Shown here: in pieces, positions 1 through 6,375 of the stretch
How the letters are laid out: the number at the start of each line of letters is the position of its first letter
How positions within the stretch are numbered: position 1 is the stretch's first letter
NCBI RefSeq assembly: GCF_015999305.1
Contig: NZ_JAEAGP010000001.1
Coordinates: 1,984,001 to 2,048,000 of the forward strand
Direction: 5' to 3'
DNA length: 64,000 bases
From: Erythrobacter sp. YJ-T3-07
GTDB taxonomy: Bacteria; Pseudomonadota; Alphaproteobacteria; Sphingomonadales; Sphingomonadaceae
Made by a program: the position numbers and the translations under genes
The notes under the pieces: generated by a model
Told to the model about the DNA's origin: nothing
The model's input: only the letters and a program-made list of their open reading frames with translations
The model's database searches: none

Positions 1-122
1 ACCAGGCCGATCAGCACCGCCCCCACCAGGGTGGCGGCGCGGCGGCTCCAGTCGCTCGCGCTGATCAGCTCCTCGCCCATGCCCGGCAACAGATCTCTGG
101 CAGGCAAGTGGGGGCGCTTCAT
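1..122 (-). CDS. N-terminus of an unidentified membrane protein (partial)
   Basis: Only the first 40 codons lie in the window; the gene runs off the left edge. The protein starts MKRPHLPARDLLPGM and passes through a polar stretch into a hydrophobic segment (LVGAVLIGL) that looks like the start of a transmembrane helix near residue 30. Family unknown. The ATG is followed by an open frame to the edge, and the neighbouring flavoprotein gene ends 34 bases upstream on the same strand, so the two may be cotranscribed. Confidence 0.5.
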   Translation of the reverse strand, partial: MKRPHLPARDLLPGMGEELISASDWSRRAATLVGAVLIGL

Positions 123-155
123 GCTGCCTCCCCTATGGCAAGCAGCGCGCGCGGT

Positions 156-725
156 CTAGGGCGTCACCCATCGCGCGGTGCCTTGCGCAAGATCGAACTG
201 TGCACGGCAATGGCCATCATGCGCGAGATGGAACCAGTCGAGCCGGGTCAGCTCGACCAGCAGCACCGCGAAATGCTCGCTCGCGGGGATCAGGTCGTCG
301 TCGCTCGGCTCGGTGCCTTCGAACTGCGGCGGCAGGCCGGAGGATGCGGTTTGCGCGACCGTGCCCGGCCCATCGCCGAGGTAACAGCGGCGCGCAAAGT
401 TGTTGCCCGCCTCCCACGCCGCCTGCGCGACCGCACTGTCACGCTCGATCCGCGCCCGCCCCTGCACGCGGATCTGCACCTTCTCCGCCTTGTCGTAGAA
501 CAGCACGCCGACTCGCGGATCGGCCTCGATCACGCCGACCTTGGGCGCGCGGGCATCGGTGTGGAAGCGCAGGGTCCAAGGGTCGAAGGCGCGCAGAACC
601 ATCACCCGGGCATCGGCATCGCCGGTTGCGATCACCGGCGTGTGCATCGGCGAGCGGCGATCGCGCGCCGCGCGCTCCAGCCGCGCCTGCGCATCGGCGC
701 GGACCTTGTCGAGACTGTCGAACAT
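156..725 (-). CDS. Pyridoxamine 5'-phosphate oxidase-like flavoprotein
   Basis: A 189-residue protein of the FMN-binding split-barrel (PNPOx-like) family. The pattern VMVLRAFDPWTLRFHTDARAPK is typical of the strand region that contacts FMN phosphate, followed by VGVLFYDKAEKVQIRVQGRA, and the C-terminus WFHLAHDGHCRAQF resembles the family end. Likely an FMN-dependent oxidase or reductase of small molecules; true PNPOx (pdxH) is less likely because the family is broad and the C-terminal PNPOx signature is not clear. I use the ATG at 725; a GTG 15 bases upstream is an alternative, and neither has a clear ribosome binding site. Confidence 0.75.
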   Translation of the reverse strand: MFDSLDKVRADAQARLERAARDRRSPMHTPVIATGDADARVMVLRAFDPWTLRFHTDARAPKVGVIEADPRVGVLFYDKAEKVQIRVQGRARIERDSAVAQAAWEAGNNFARRCYLGDGPGTVAQTASSGLPPQFEGTEPSDDDLIPASEHFAVLLVELTRLDWFHLAHDGHCRAQFDLAQGTARWVTP

Positions 726-936
726 TGCCGCGATCAACACATGGCGCAGCGGCGCATGTCAATGTCCTGTGAAAATAGCGTCATTCATTATTTCGACTGG
801 AAATATGAACAAGAAACCCTAACTCCGGTTCAGAAACGTGTCAGGCCGTATCAGGCATGTAATACATACGGACAAAGGGGCCGCCTGGTGGGTGCGGCGC
901 GAATGGTCCATCGCCATGAAGGGAACCGCTAGCACC

Positions 937-1803
937 ATGTATAATCCAACAGATCTTTTTCGATATGGCGGGCTGACTGCGCTCGGCCTCGCTCTCGCCG
1001 CAACCGGCCTGCCGGCCAACGCCGCCGTTGCTCCCGCACCGGCCAACCGGGTTTCGACCTATCTTCAGGCCGACACCCAGTTCGCCGGGCAGCCCTCGCG
1101 CGAAGAGCGCCGCGAGGCGCGCGGTAATCGCGGCGATCGTTCGCAGGCTCGCGAGCAGCGTCGCGAGGCCCGTCAGCAACAGCGCCGCGAAGCGCGGCAG
1201 GACAGCCAGCCGACGCGCCAGCGTTCTGCGGCCGAGCAGCGGGCGTGGGACGCCCGGATGCAGTCGCGTGAGAACTACGCCCGCCAGCAGCGCCGCGAGG
1301 CCCGTCAGGACGTGCGGCAGGACCGGCGGGAAGATCGTCGCGATGCGCGCCGTAACGCACGCAACGATTATCGTCAGGATGCGCGGCGCGATTACCGCCG
1401 CGATGCCCGTCGGGAAGCACGGCGGGACTATCGGCAGGATGCGCGCCGTGACTATCGGCGCGATGTCCGCCGGGAGGCACGCCGCGACTATCGCCAGTGG
1501 AACCGCAGCTGGCGGAACGACAACCGCTATAACTGGCACCGCTATCGCGCGCAGAACCGGCGCCACTACAACCTGGGCCGCTATTACGCGCCCTATCGCA
1601 ACTACAGCTATCGGCGCGTCGGGATCGGCTTCTCGCTAGGCAGCCTGTTCTTCGGCAGCCGCTACCAGATCAACGATCCGTGGAGCTATCGCCTGCCGCA
1701 GACCTACGGCCCCTATCGCTGGGTCCGCTATTACGACGACGTGCTGCTGGTGAACACGTACACCGGCGAAGTGGTCGACGTGATTCACGACTTCTTCTGG
1801 TAA
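937..1803 (+). CDS. RcnB-like secreted protein with Arg-rich repeats
   Basis: About 288 residues. A hydrophobic segment (GGLTALGLALAATGLPANA) at the N-terminus looks like a cleavable signal peptide, so the product should be periplasmic. The C-terminal 60 residues (YRLPQTYGPYRWVRYYDDVLLVNTYTGEVVDVI in outline) match the RcnB family, named for a periplasmic Ni/Co-homeostasis protein. The middle is an extremely Arg/Asp/Gln/Ala-rich region with tandem 20-residue repeats, not present in classical RcnB. Metal function is family knowledge only; the repeat could bind polyanions. An in-frame ATG at 916 is an alternative start. Confidence 0.75.
   Translation: MYNPTDLFRYGGLTALGLALAATGLPANAAVAPAPANRVSTYLQADTQFAGQPSREERREARGNRGDRSQAREQRREARQQQRREARQDSQPTRQRSAAEQRAWDARMQSRENYARQQRREARQDVRQDRREDRRDARRNARNDYRQDARRDYRRDARREARRDYRQDARRDYRRDVRREARRDYRQWNRSWRNDNRYNWHRYRAQNRRHYNLGRYYAPYRNYSYRRVGIGFSLGSLFFGSRYQINDPWSYRLPQTYGPYRWVRYYDDVLLVNTYTGEVVDVIHDFFW
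1366..1497 (+). repeat. Tandem 60-bp coding repeat in the RcnB-like gene
   Basis: Two successive 60-bp units (1366-1425 and 1426-1485) encode DYRQDARRDYRRDARREARR and a copy differing by one residue (A to V). A third partial copy begins at 1486 (DYRQ). Third-position differences between units indicate the repeat is not brand new. Confidence 0.85.
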
Positions 1804-1824
1804 GCGATCGCTCACCCCAGACAG

Positions 1825-1857
1825 ACGCCCCGCCGATCATCGCGATCGGCGGGGCGT
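1825..1857. terminator. Bidirectional hairpin terminator
   Basis: A perfect 14-bp stem (ACGCCCCGCCGATC and its complement) with a 5-base loop lies between the convergent RcnB-like and cytochrome b561 genes and is followed by TTTCGCTT on the plus strand. Confidence 0.75.
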
Positions 1858-1862
1858 TTCGC

Positions 1863-2420
1863 TTACTGGCGCGCCTTTCCGCCGAAGGGCAGCATCCGGA
1901 AGATGCCCAGATCCTTGTCGATGAAGGTGTGCTTCAGCGCGCCGAGAATGTGCAGACCGATCAGGTAGATCATGATCGTGCCCACGGTCTTGTGAACATC
2001 GAAGATGGTGCCACCCAGATCCTTGTTCTCACCCACCGGCAGTACCGGGATGGTGAAGATGCCGAAGAAATCGATCGGGCGATCGAACATCGAAGTCGCG
2101 AGCCAGCCGCCCAGCGGCAGAGCGATGAGCAGGACGTAGAAAACCACGTGAGTCGTCCGCGCGAGCATCCGCTCCCAGGGTGCGTAGTTGTTCGGCAGGC
2201 TCGGCAGCGGGTGCGTCAGGCGCCAGGCGATGCGGCCCAGCGTAAGCGCGAGGATCAGCATCCCCAGCGCCTTGTGATTGGCGAAAACAGCGCCTTTCTC
2301 GGCGTCCGAGAGATGCTCCGCACTCTCCGCGATCCGCCAGTTCACGATCACCAGAATGGCGATCAGCCAGTGAAAGATCATCGCGCCGATGCTGTAGCGG
2401 GTCTGGTTTGCAGTCTTCAT
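1863..2420 (-). CDS. Cytochrome b561 family protein
   Basis: 185 residues with four predicted membrane helices, a di-haem b-type integral membrane protein likely moving electrons between the quinone pool and periplasmic acceptors (proposed superoxide:ubiquinone oxidoreductase role in the CybB family). Conserved membrane histidines are visible at about H17 (FHWLIA), H49 (ANHKALG), H143 (FDVHKTVG) and H157 (IGLHILG), the expected haem ligands. Length is standard. It ends against the terminator shared with the RcnB-like gene. Specific substrate cannot be assigned. Confidence 0.85.
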   Translation of the reverse strand: MKTANQTRYSIGAMIFHWLIAILVIVNWRIAESAEHLSDAEKGAVFANHKALGMLILALTLGRIAWRLTHPLPSLPNNYAPWERMLARTTHVVFYVLLIALPLGGWLATSMFDRPIDFFGIFTIPVLPVGENKDLGGTIFDVHKTVGTIMIYLIGLHILGALKHTFIDKDLGIFRMLPFGGKARQ

Positions 2421-2487
2421 GCTTGCTTCCCCTCACATGTGTTCCCGCTGTCTAGCGGGCACGCGGCGCACTTGCTAGAAAACTTGC

Positions 2488-3168
2488 ATGACAGACTCGA
2501 CCACCAAACCCGCCAAGGTGCCCGATCAGGATGCGCTCGCCAAAGTAGGCGAAACCGTCCGCAAGCGGCTCGATGCCGATCCCAAGGCCTATCGCGTTCC
2601 CACCGACAAGGCGGAAATCTACGCCGTGGGCGAGTTTCTGACCAGCAACGAGTGTCGCAAGCTGGCGGGAATGATCGATCAGGTCGCCCGGCCCAGCTCG
2701 CTCTACGAAGGCACGTACAAGGACGGATACCGCACGTCGTACTCGGGCAATTTCGACCGCGACGATCCGATGGTGAAGATGATCAGCCGCCGGATCGACG
2801 ATTGCCTGGGCCTGCCCGGCAAGTTCGGCGAGACGATGCAGGGCCAGCGCTATCTGCCGGGCCAGCAGTTCAAGAACCACCACGACTACTTCTATCCGGG
2901 CGAGGATTACTGGAAGCAGGAGAGCAAGAATGGCGGCCAGCGCAGCTGGACCGCGATGATGTTCCTCAACACCCTGAAGGGCAGCGGCGCGACTGCCTTC
3001 CCCAATTGCGGTATTCAGATCGAGCCGAAGGCCGGTGTGCTGCTGATCTGGAACAACGCCAACCCGGACGGCACCCCGAACGATGATACGCTGCACGCCG
3101 GCACGCCGGTCGCGTCGAGCGCGAAATACGTCATCACGCGCTGGTATCGCACCCGCAAGTGGGGGTGA
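2488..3168 (+). CDS. 2OG-Fe(II) oxygenase, prolyl 4-hydroxylase type
   Basis: 226 residues. The C-terminal half has the P4H fold signature: an iron-binding HxD motif at H131-H132-D133 (KNHHDYFYPG), a distal His at H203 (TLHAGTPV) and a basic 2-oxoglutarate-binding residue near K213/R218 (KYVITRWYR). GQRYLPGQQF and FLNTLKGSGATAFPN also fit the family. It should hydroxylate a proline, another residue or a small molecule using Fe(II), O2 and 2-oxoglutarate; the substrate is unknown. A weak ribosome binding site precedes the ATG. It converges on lysS with 6 bases between stops. Confidence 0.85.
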   Translation: MTDSTTKPAKVPDQDALAKVGETVRKRLDADPKAYRVPTDKAEIYAVGEFLTSNECRKLAGMIDQVARPSSLYEGTYKDGYRTSYSGNFDRDDPMVKMISRRIDDCLGLPGKFGETMQGQRYLPGQQFKNHHDYFYPGEDYWKQESKNGGQRSWTAMMFLNTLKGSGATAFPNCGIQIEPKAGVLLIWNNANPDGTPNDDTLHAGTPVASSAKYVITRWYRTRKWG

Positions 3169-3174
3169 GGCGGG

Positions 3175-4851
3175 CTAGCCTGCGGTGTTGGCCGCAGCCA
3201 GCGCCTCCGCAATCAGCTTGCGGGTATTCTCGACCCCGTAGAGCGCGATGAAGCTGCCCATGCGCGGCCCCTGTTCGGAGCCGAGCAGGGTCTCGTACAA
3301 CGCCTTGAACCAGTCGCGCAGATTGTCGAACCCGAACTCCTCGCGCTTGCCGGTTTCGTAAACGATCGTCTGCAGGTCTTCCGCGCTCGTATCCGCAGAC
3401 ACCTGCGACAATTCGCCGTCGAGCGCGGCCAGTGCGGAGGCTTCGTTGGGCGTAGGCGCCCGGCGGTTGAGCGTCGGGGCGACGAAATCGCGGTTATAGG
3501 CGAGCGCGGTGGTCACCAGCCCGTCCAGCTCCGGGTGCTTCGCCGGATCGGGATCCTCGATGTAATTGCCGAGGTAAGACCATACCTGCTCGCGGGTCGC
3601 GGTTGCCCCCATCACGCCGACCAGGTTGAGCAGCAGGCCGTAGGTCACCGGCAGGCTGTCGCCCGCACCCGGTGCTTCCTCTGCCTCGTATCCGCCATTG
3701 GCACGCAGCAGGTGCCACGCGGGATTGCCCAGCTGCTTGTCGAGTGCCTGCTCGGGCAGACGCTCGCGGAACTGCCAGTAATCGTCGACCGCGCGCGGGA
3801 TCACGCCGACATGCAGCTGCTTGGCGCTCTTGGGATTGGGGAAGATATAGAAGCCCAGCGATTCCTCACTGCCATAGGTCAGCCATTCGTCGATCGTCAG
3901 CCCGTTGCCCTTGGATTTGGAGATCTTCTCGCCCTTCTCGTCGAGGAACAGCTCGTAGATCAGGCCTTCGGGCTTGCGACCGCCCAGCACCTTGGCGATC
4001 TTGCCCGACTGGATGCCGGTATCGGTCAGATCCTTGCCGTACATTTCATAGTCGACGCCCAGCGCCACCCAGCGCATCGCGAAATCGACCTTCCATTGCA
4101 GCTTGGCCTGCCCGCCCAGCGCGGACTGTTCGACGACCGTGCCGTCTTCATCCGTGAAGCGGATCGTCCCCGCTTGGGCATCGATCACCTCGACCGGAAC
4201 CTGCAGCACGCGGCCCGTCACCGGGCTGATCGGCATGATCGGCGAATAGGTCGCCGCACGCTCCGCCCGCAGGGTCGGCAGCATGATGTCGAGGATCGCC
4301 TGGTTATGCGCGAGCACCTTCTTGAGCGCTTCGTCGAACACGCCGGTGTCGTACTGGGTGTGGCTGGCGATGAATTCGTAATCGAACCCGAACCGGTCGA
4401 GGAATTCGCGCAGCTTCGCGTTGTTGTGCGCAGCAAAGCTGTCGTGATCGGTGCCGAAGGGGTTGGGGATGCGGCTCAGCGGCTTGTGCAGATTGTCCTG
4501 CAGCAGCTGCGCGTTGGGCACGTTGTCGGGCACCTTGCGCAGGCCGTCCATATCGTCGCTGAAGGCGACGAGGCGCGTCTTGCCGTCTTCCGGCTTCGCG
4601 CCGATCAGCGCCTCGAACGCGCGGCGGACCAGCGTGGTCCGCAGCACTTCCTGAAACGTGCCGATATGCGGCAGGCCCGAGGGGCCATAGCCGGTCTCGA
4701 ACAGCACCGGCTCGCCGCCAGGCTTCGTTCCGTCGGGATAGCGCTTGAGCAGACGCTGCGCCTCCTGGAACGGCCAGGCCTTGGACACGCGGGCGGCTTC
4801 GATCAGATCTTGCATGCTCATGGCAGCAGCCTGTTGCGCAGGCTCCCCCAT
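3175..4851 (-). CDS. lysK: Lysyl-tRNA synthetase, class I (archaeal type)
   Basis: 558 residues. Charges tRNA(Lys) with lysine in the cytoplasm. The Rossmann catalytic domain shows the HIGH-equivalent HIGT (GPSGLPHIGTF) near the N-terminus and a KMSKS-equivalent KISKSKGNG in the middle; the rest is the helical anticodon-binding region of class I LysRS. This type is typical of archaea and of many alphaproteobacteria, replacing the usual class II enzyme. The frame stays open upstream to 4977 but that part overlaps the next gene; I prefer the ATG at 4851, with 4821 (MSMQDL) as an alternative. Confidence 0.93.
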   Translation of the reverse strand: MGEPAQQAAAMSMQDLIEAARVSKAWPFQEAQRLLKRYPDGTKPGGEPVLFETGYGPSGLPHIGTFQEVLRTTLVRRAFEALIGAKPEDGKTRLVAFSDDMDGLRKVPDNVPNAQLLQDNLHKPLSRIPNPFGTDHDSFAAHNNAKLREFLDRFGFDYEFIASHTQYDTGVFDEALKKVLAHNQAILDIMLPTLRAERAATYSPIMPISPVTGRVLQVPVEVIDAQAGTIRFTDEDGTVVEQSALGGQAKLQWKVDFAMRWVALGVDYEMYGKDLTDTGIQSGKIAKVLGGRKPEGLIYELFLDEKGEKISKSKGNGLTIDEWLTYGSEESLGFYIFPNPKSAKQLHVGVIPRAVDDYWQFRERLPEQALDKQLGNPAWHLLRANGGYEAEEAPGAGDSLPVTYGLLLNLVGVMGATATREQVWSYLGNYIEDPDPAKHPELDGLVTTALAYNRDFVAPTLNRRAPTPNEASALAALDGELSQVSADTSAEDLQTIVYETGKREEFGFDNLRDWFKALYETLLGSEQGPRMGSFIALYGVENTRKLIAEALAAANTAG

Positions 4852-4897
4852 GTTGCAAGCGCGAATGGCCGGAGCGGCGCCGCCCCGGCCCTTCGCA

Positions 4898-5269
4898 TCA
4901 GTCGTAGTTGACCACCTCGAACTCGATCCCGTCCCAGTCGAAGAAGTAGAACCGGCGACCCGGCTCGTAGTCGGCATGGTTGAAGGGTTCGAGCCCGTGG
5001 CGCTTCACCACTTCCTCAGCCGCGTCGAGATCATCGACCACGAAGGCGATGTGGTTGAGCGGATGGCCCTTGGCGAAATTGCCGGTCACGTGCTCACCGG
5101 TGTAAAGCGCCACATAATCGACCTCGCCCCCGACATGGATCGTGTGGCCATTGTTGAGCGATGGCCCCTCCCACCGCTTGTGCCAGCCGAGCAGATCGAC
5201 CAGCAGCGCGGTGCTGCGCTCAAGATCCGTGACGGAAATATTGGCGTGTTCGAGATAGCCCCTGGGCAT
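4898..5269 (-). CDS. VOC (glyoxalase-like) family protein, putative SoxR target
   Basis: 123 residues, one vicinal-oxygen-chelate domain of two beta-alpha-beta-beta-beta modules. Candidate metal ligands are H8 (EHANIS), the HIAF histidine of the third strand (PLNHIAFVV) and the final E (GIEFEVVNYD), the usual H/H/E pattern. Likely a lyase, dioxygenase or resistance protein acting on a small electrophile. The start is fixed by an excellent ribosome binding site (AAGGAGAACAGCGATG). It is divergent from SoxR with a SoxR box between, so redox-cycling compounds may induce it. Confidence 0.85.
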   Translation of the reverse strand: MPRGYLEHANISVTDLERSTALLVDLLGWHKRWEGPSLNNGHTIHVGGEVDYVALYTGEHVTGNFAKGHPLNHIAFVVDDLDAAEEVVKRHGLEPFNHADYEPGRRFYFFDWDGIEFEVVNYD

Positions 5270-5334
5270 CGCTGTTCTCCTTGATTGAGCGAGGCCGGAT
5301 CGGCCCCGCGACTGCGATGCACGCATCAATGCAA

Positions 5335-5352
5335 CCTCAACCTCACTTGAGG
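5335..5352. promoter_or_regulatory. SoxR box
   Basis: CCTCAACCTCACTTGAGG matches the enterobacterial SoxR operator CCTCAAGTTAACTTGAGG at the outer positions of both half-sites (CCTCAA and CTTGAGG). It sits 31 bases before soxR and 65 bases before the VOC gene. Read toward the VOC gene it lies within a possible promoter: -35 TTGACC (5356-5351), a 19-bp spacer as usual for MerR-family promoters, and a poor -10 CATTGA (5331-5326). Confidence 0.8.
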
Positions 5353-5383
5353 TCAAGCATCAATGTGCCTATCGTCGTGATCG

Positions 5384-5824
5384 ATGAAAGCGAACGATCT
5401 CCTGCCCATTGGCGAACTGGCCCGTCGCACCGGGCTCAGCGTGTCGGCCATCCGCTATTACGAGAGCAAGGGACTGATCGAACCGCACCGCACCGGCGGC
5501 AACCAGCGGCGTTTCCTGCGCTCCGACATTCGCCGGCTCAGCTTCATCCTGATCGCGCAGCGGCTGGGCCTGTCGCTGGGTGAGATTGAGGCGCAGCTCG
5601 CCCGCCTGCCCCACGGTCGCACGCCCAATGCGCGCGACTGGAGCGCGATCAGCCGCGCGATCCGCGACCAGCTGGATGCACGAATCGCGGAACTGGAGCG
5701 CGCGCGGCAAAACCTTGACGGCTGCATCGGCTGCGGATGTCTGAGCCTGAAGCGCTGCGCGCTCTACAACCCGCAAGACAGGCTCGCCGAGGAAGGCCCG
5801 GGGCCTAGAACCGTGTTCGGCTAG
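5384..5824 (+). CDS. soxR: Redox-sensitive transcriptional activator SoxR
   Basis: 146 residues, MerR family. An N-terminal winged helix (PIGELARRTGLSVSAIRYYE) is followed by a dimerisation helix and a [2Fe-2S] cluster loop with cysteines at C114, C117, C119 and C125 (CIGCGCLSLKRC), the SoxR signature C-x2-C-x-C-x5-C. Oxidation of the cluster by redox-cycling drugs or NO activates target promoters. No soxS is present; as in other non-enteric bacteria it probably acts directly on targets such as the divergent VOC gene. Overlaps the phosphatase gene by 4 bases at its 3' end. Confidence 0.93.
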   Translation: MKANDLLPIGELARRTGLSVSAIRYYESKGLIEPHRTGGNQRRFLRSDIRRLSFILIAQRLGLSLGEIEAQLARLPHGRTPNARDWSAISRAIRDQLDARIAELERARQNLDGCIGCGCLSLKRCALYNPQDRLAEEGPGPRTVFG

Positions 5825-6348
5825 TCGAGCGGGCCCAGCGACGGGTCGAGATCGCGCGGTCGCTTGAAATGGACCAGCTTGGCGTTCTGCGCGCCCAGCT
5901 CGCTCCAGTCGTCTATCGGCAGTTCGAGCACGGCGAAGGACGCGGTTGGAAACTTGACCATCGCCTCGCGGAAATCGGGCGTCTCGTTCTCTTGCGAGAC
6001 CAGCGCCAGCACCAGATCCTGCAATCCCGGATTATGCGCCGCGATCAGCACCGCGTCGGCATCGCCCGCCTTGTGCTTGATCACTTCGAGGTGAGTCTCC
6101 GGCCCGGCGAGATAGAGCCGCTGGTCGAAGGTCGGCTTTACACCGATCGCGGCCTCTTCCAGCGTCAGGCGGACGCGTTCCGCCGGGCTGGCGAGGATCA
6201 TATCCCACTCGGGCTCCTGCCGCCGGATATGGCGGCCCATGATTCGCGCGCCTTCGCGCCCGCGCTCGTTCACGCTGCGGTCGAAATCGCGCGTGCTGCT
6301 GTCGTCCCAGTCGGACTTCGCGTGCCGGAACAGGCCGAGATATTTCAC
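5821..6348 (-). CDS. SixA-like histidine phosphatase
   Basis: 175 residues of the histidine phosphatase (phosphoglycerate-mutase-like) superfamily. The N-terminal RHG-type motif is FRHAKSDW (R8-H9, H9 being the phosphorylated residue); LASPAERVRLT and IAAHNPGLQDL supply the second Arg and His. SixA enzymes dephosphorylate phosphohistidine proteins, but this short family has varied substrates. Transcribed downstream of the helicase gene with a 27-base gap, so probably cotranscribed. Confidence 0.85.
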   Translation of the reverse strand: MKYLGLFRHAKSDWDDSSTRDFDRSVNERGREGARIMGRHIRRQEPEWDMILASPAERVRLTLEEAAIGVKPTFDQRLYLAGPETHLEVIKHKAGDADAVLIAAHNPGLQDLVLALVSQENETPDFREAMVKFPTASFAVLELPIDDWSELGAQNAKLVHFKRPRDLDPSLGPLD

Positions 6349-6375
6349 GTGATCCGCCTCATGAGCGCTGCATCC

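Noticed and set aside
4852..4977. N-terminal extension of LysRS
   Set aside because: The extra 42 codons overlap the VOC gene, have no homology to LysRS and are Ser/Thr/Arg-rich shadow translation.
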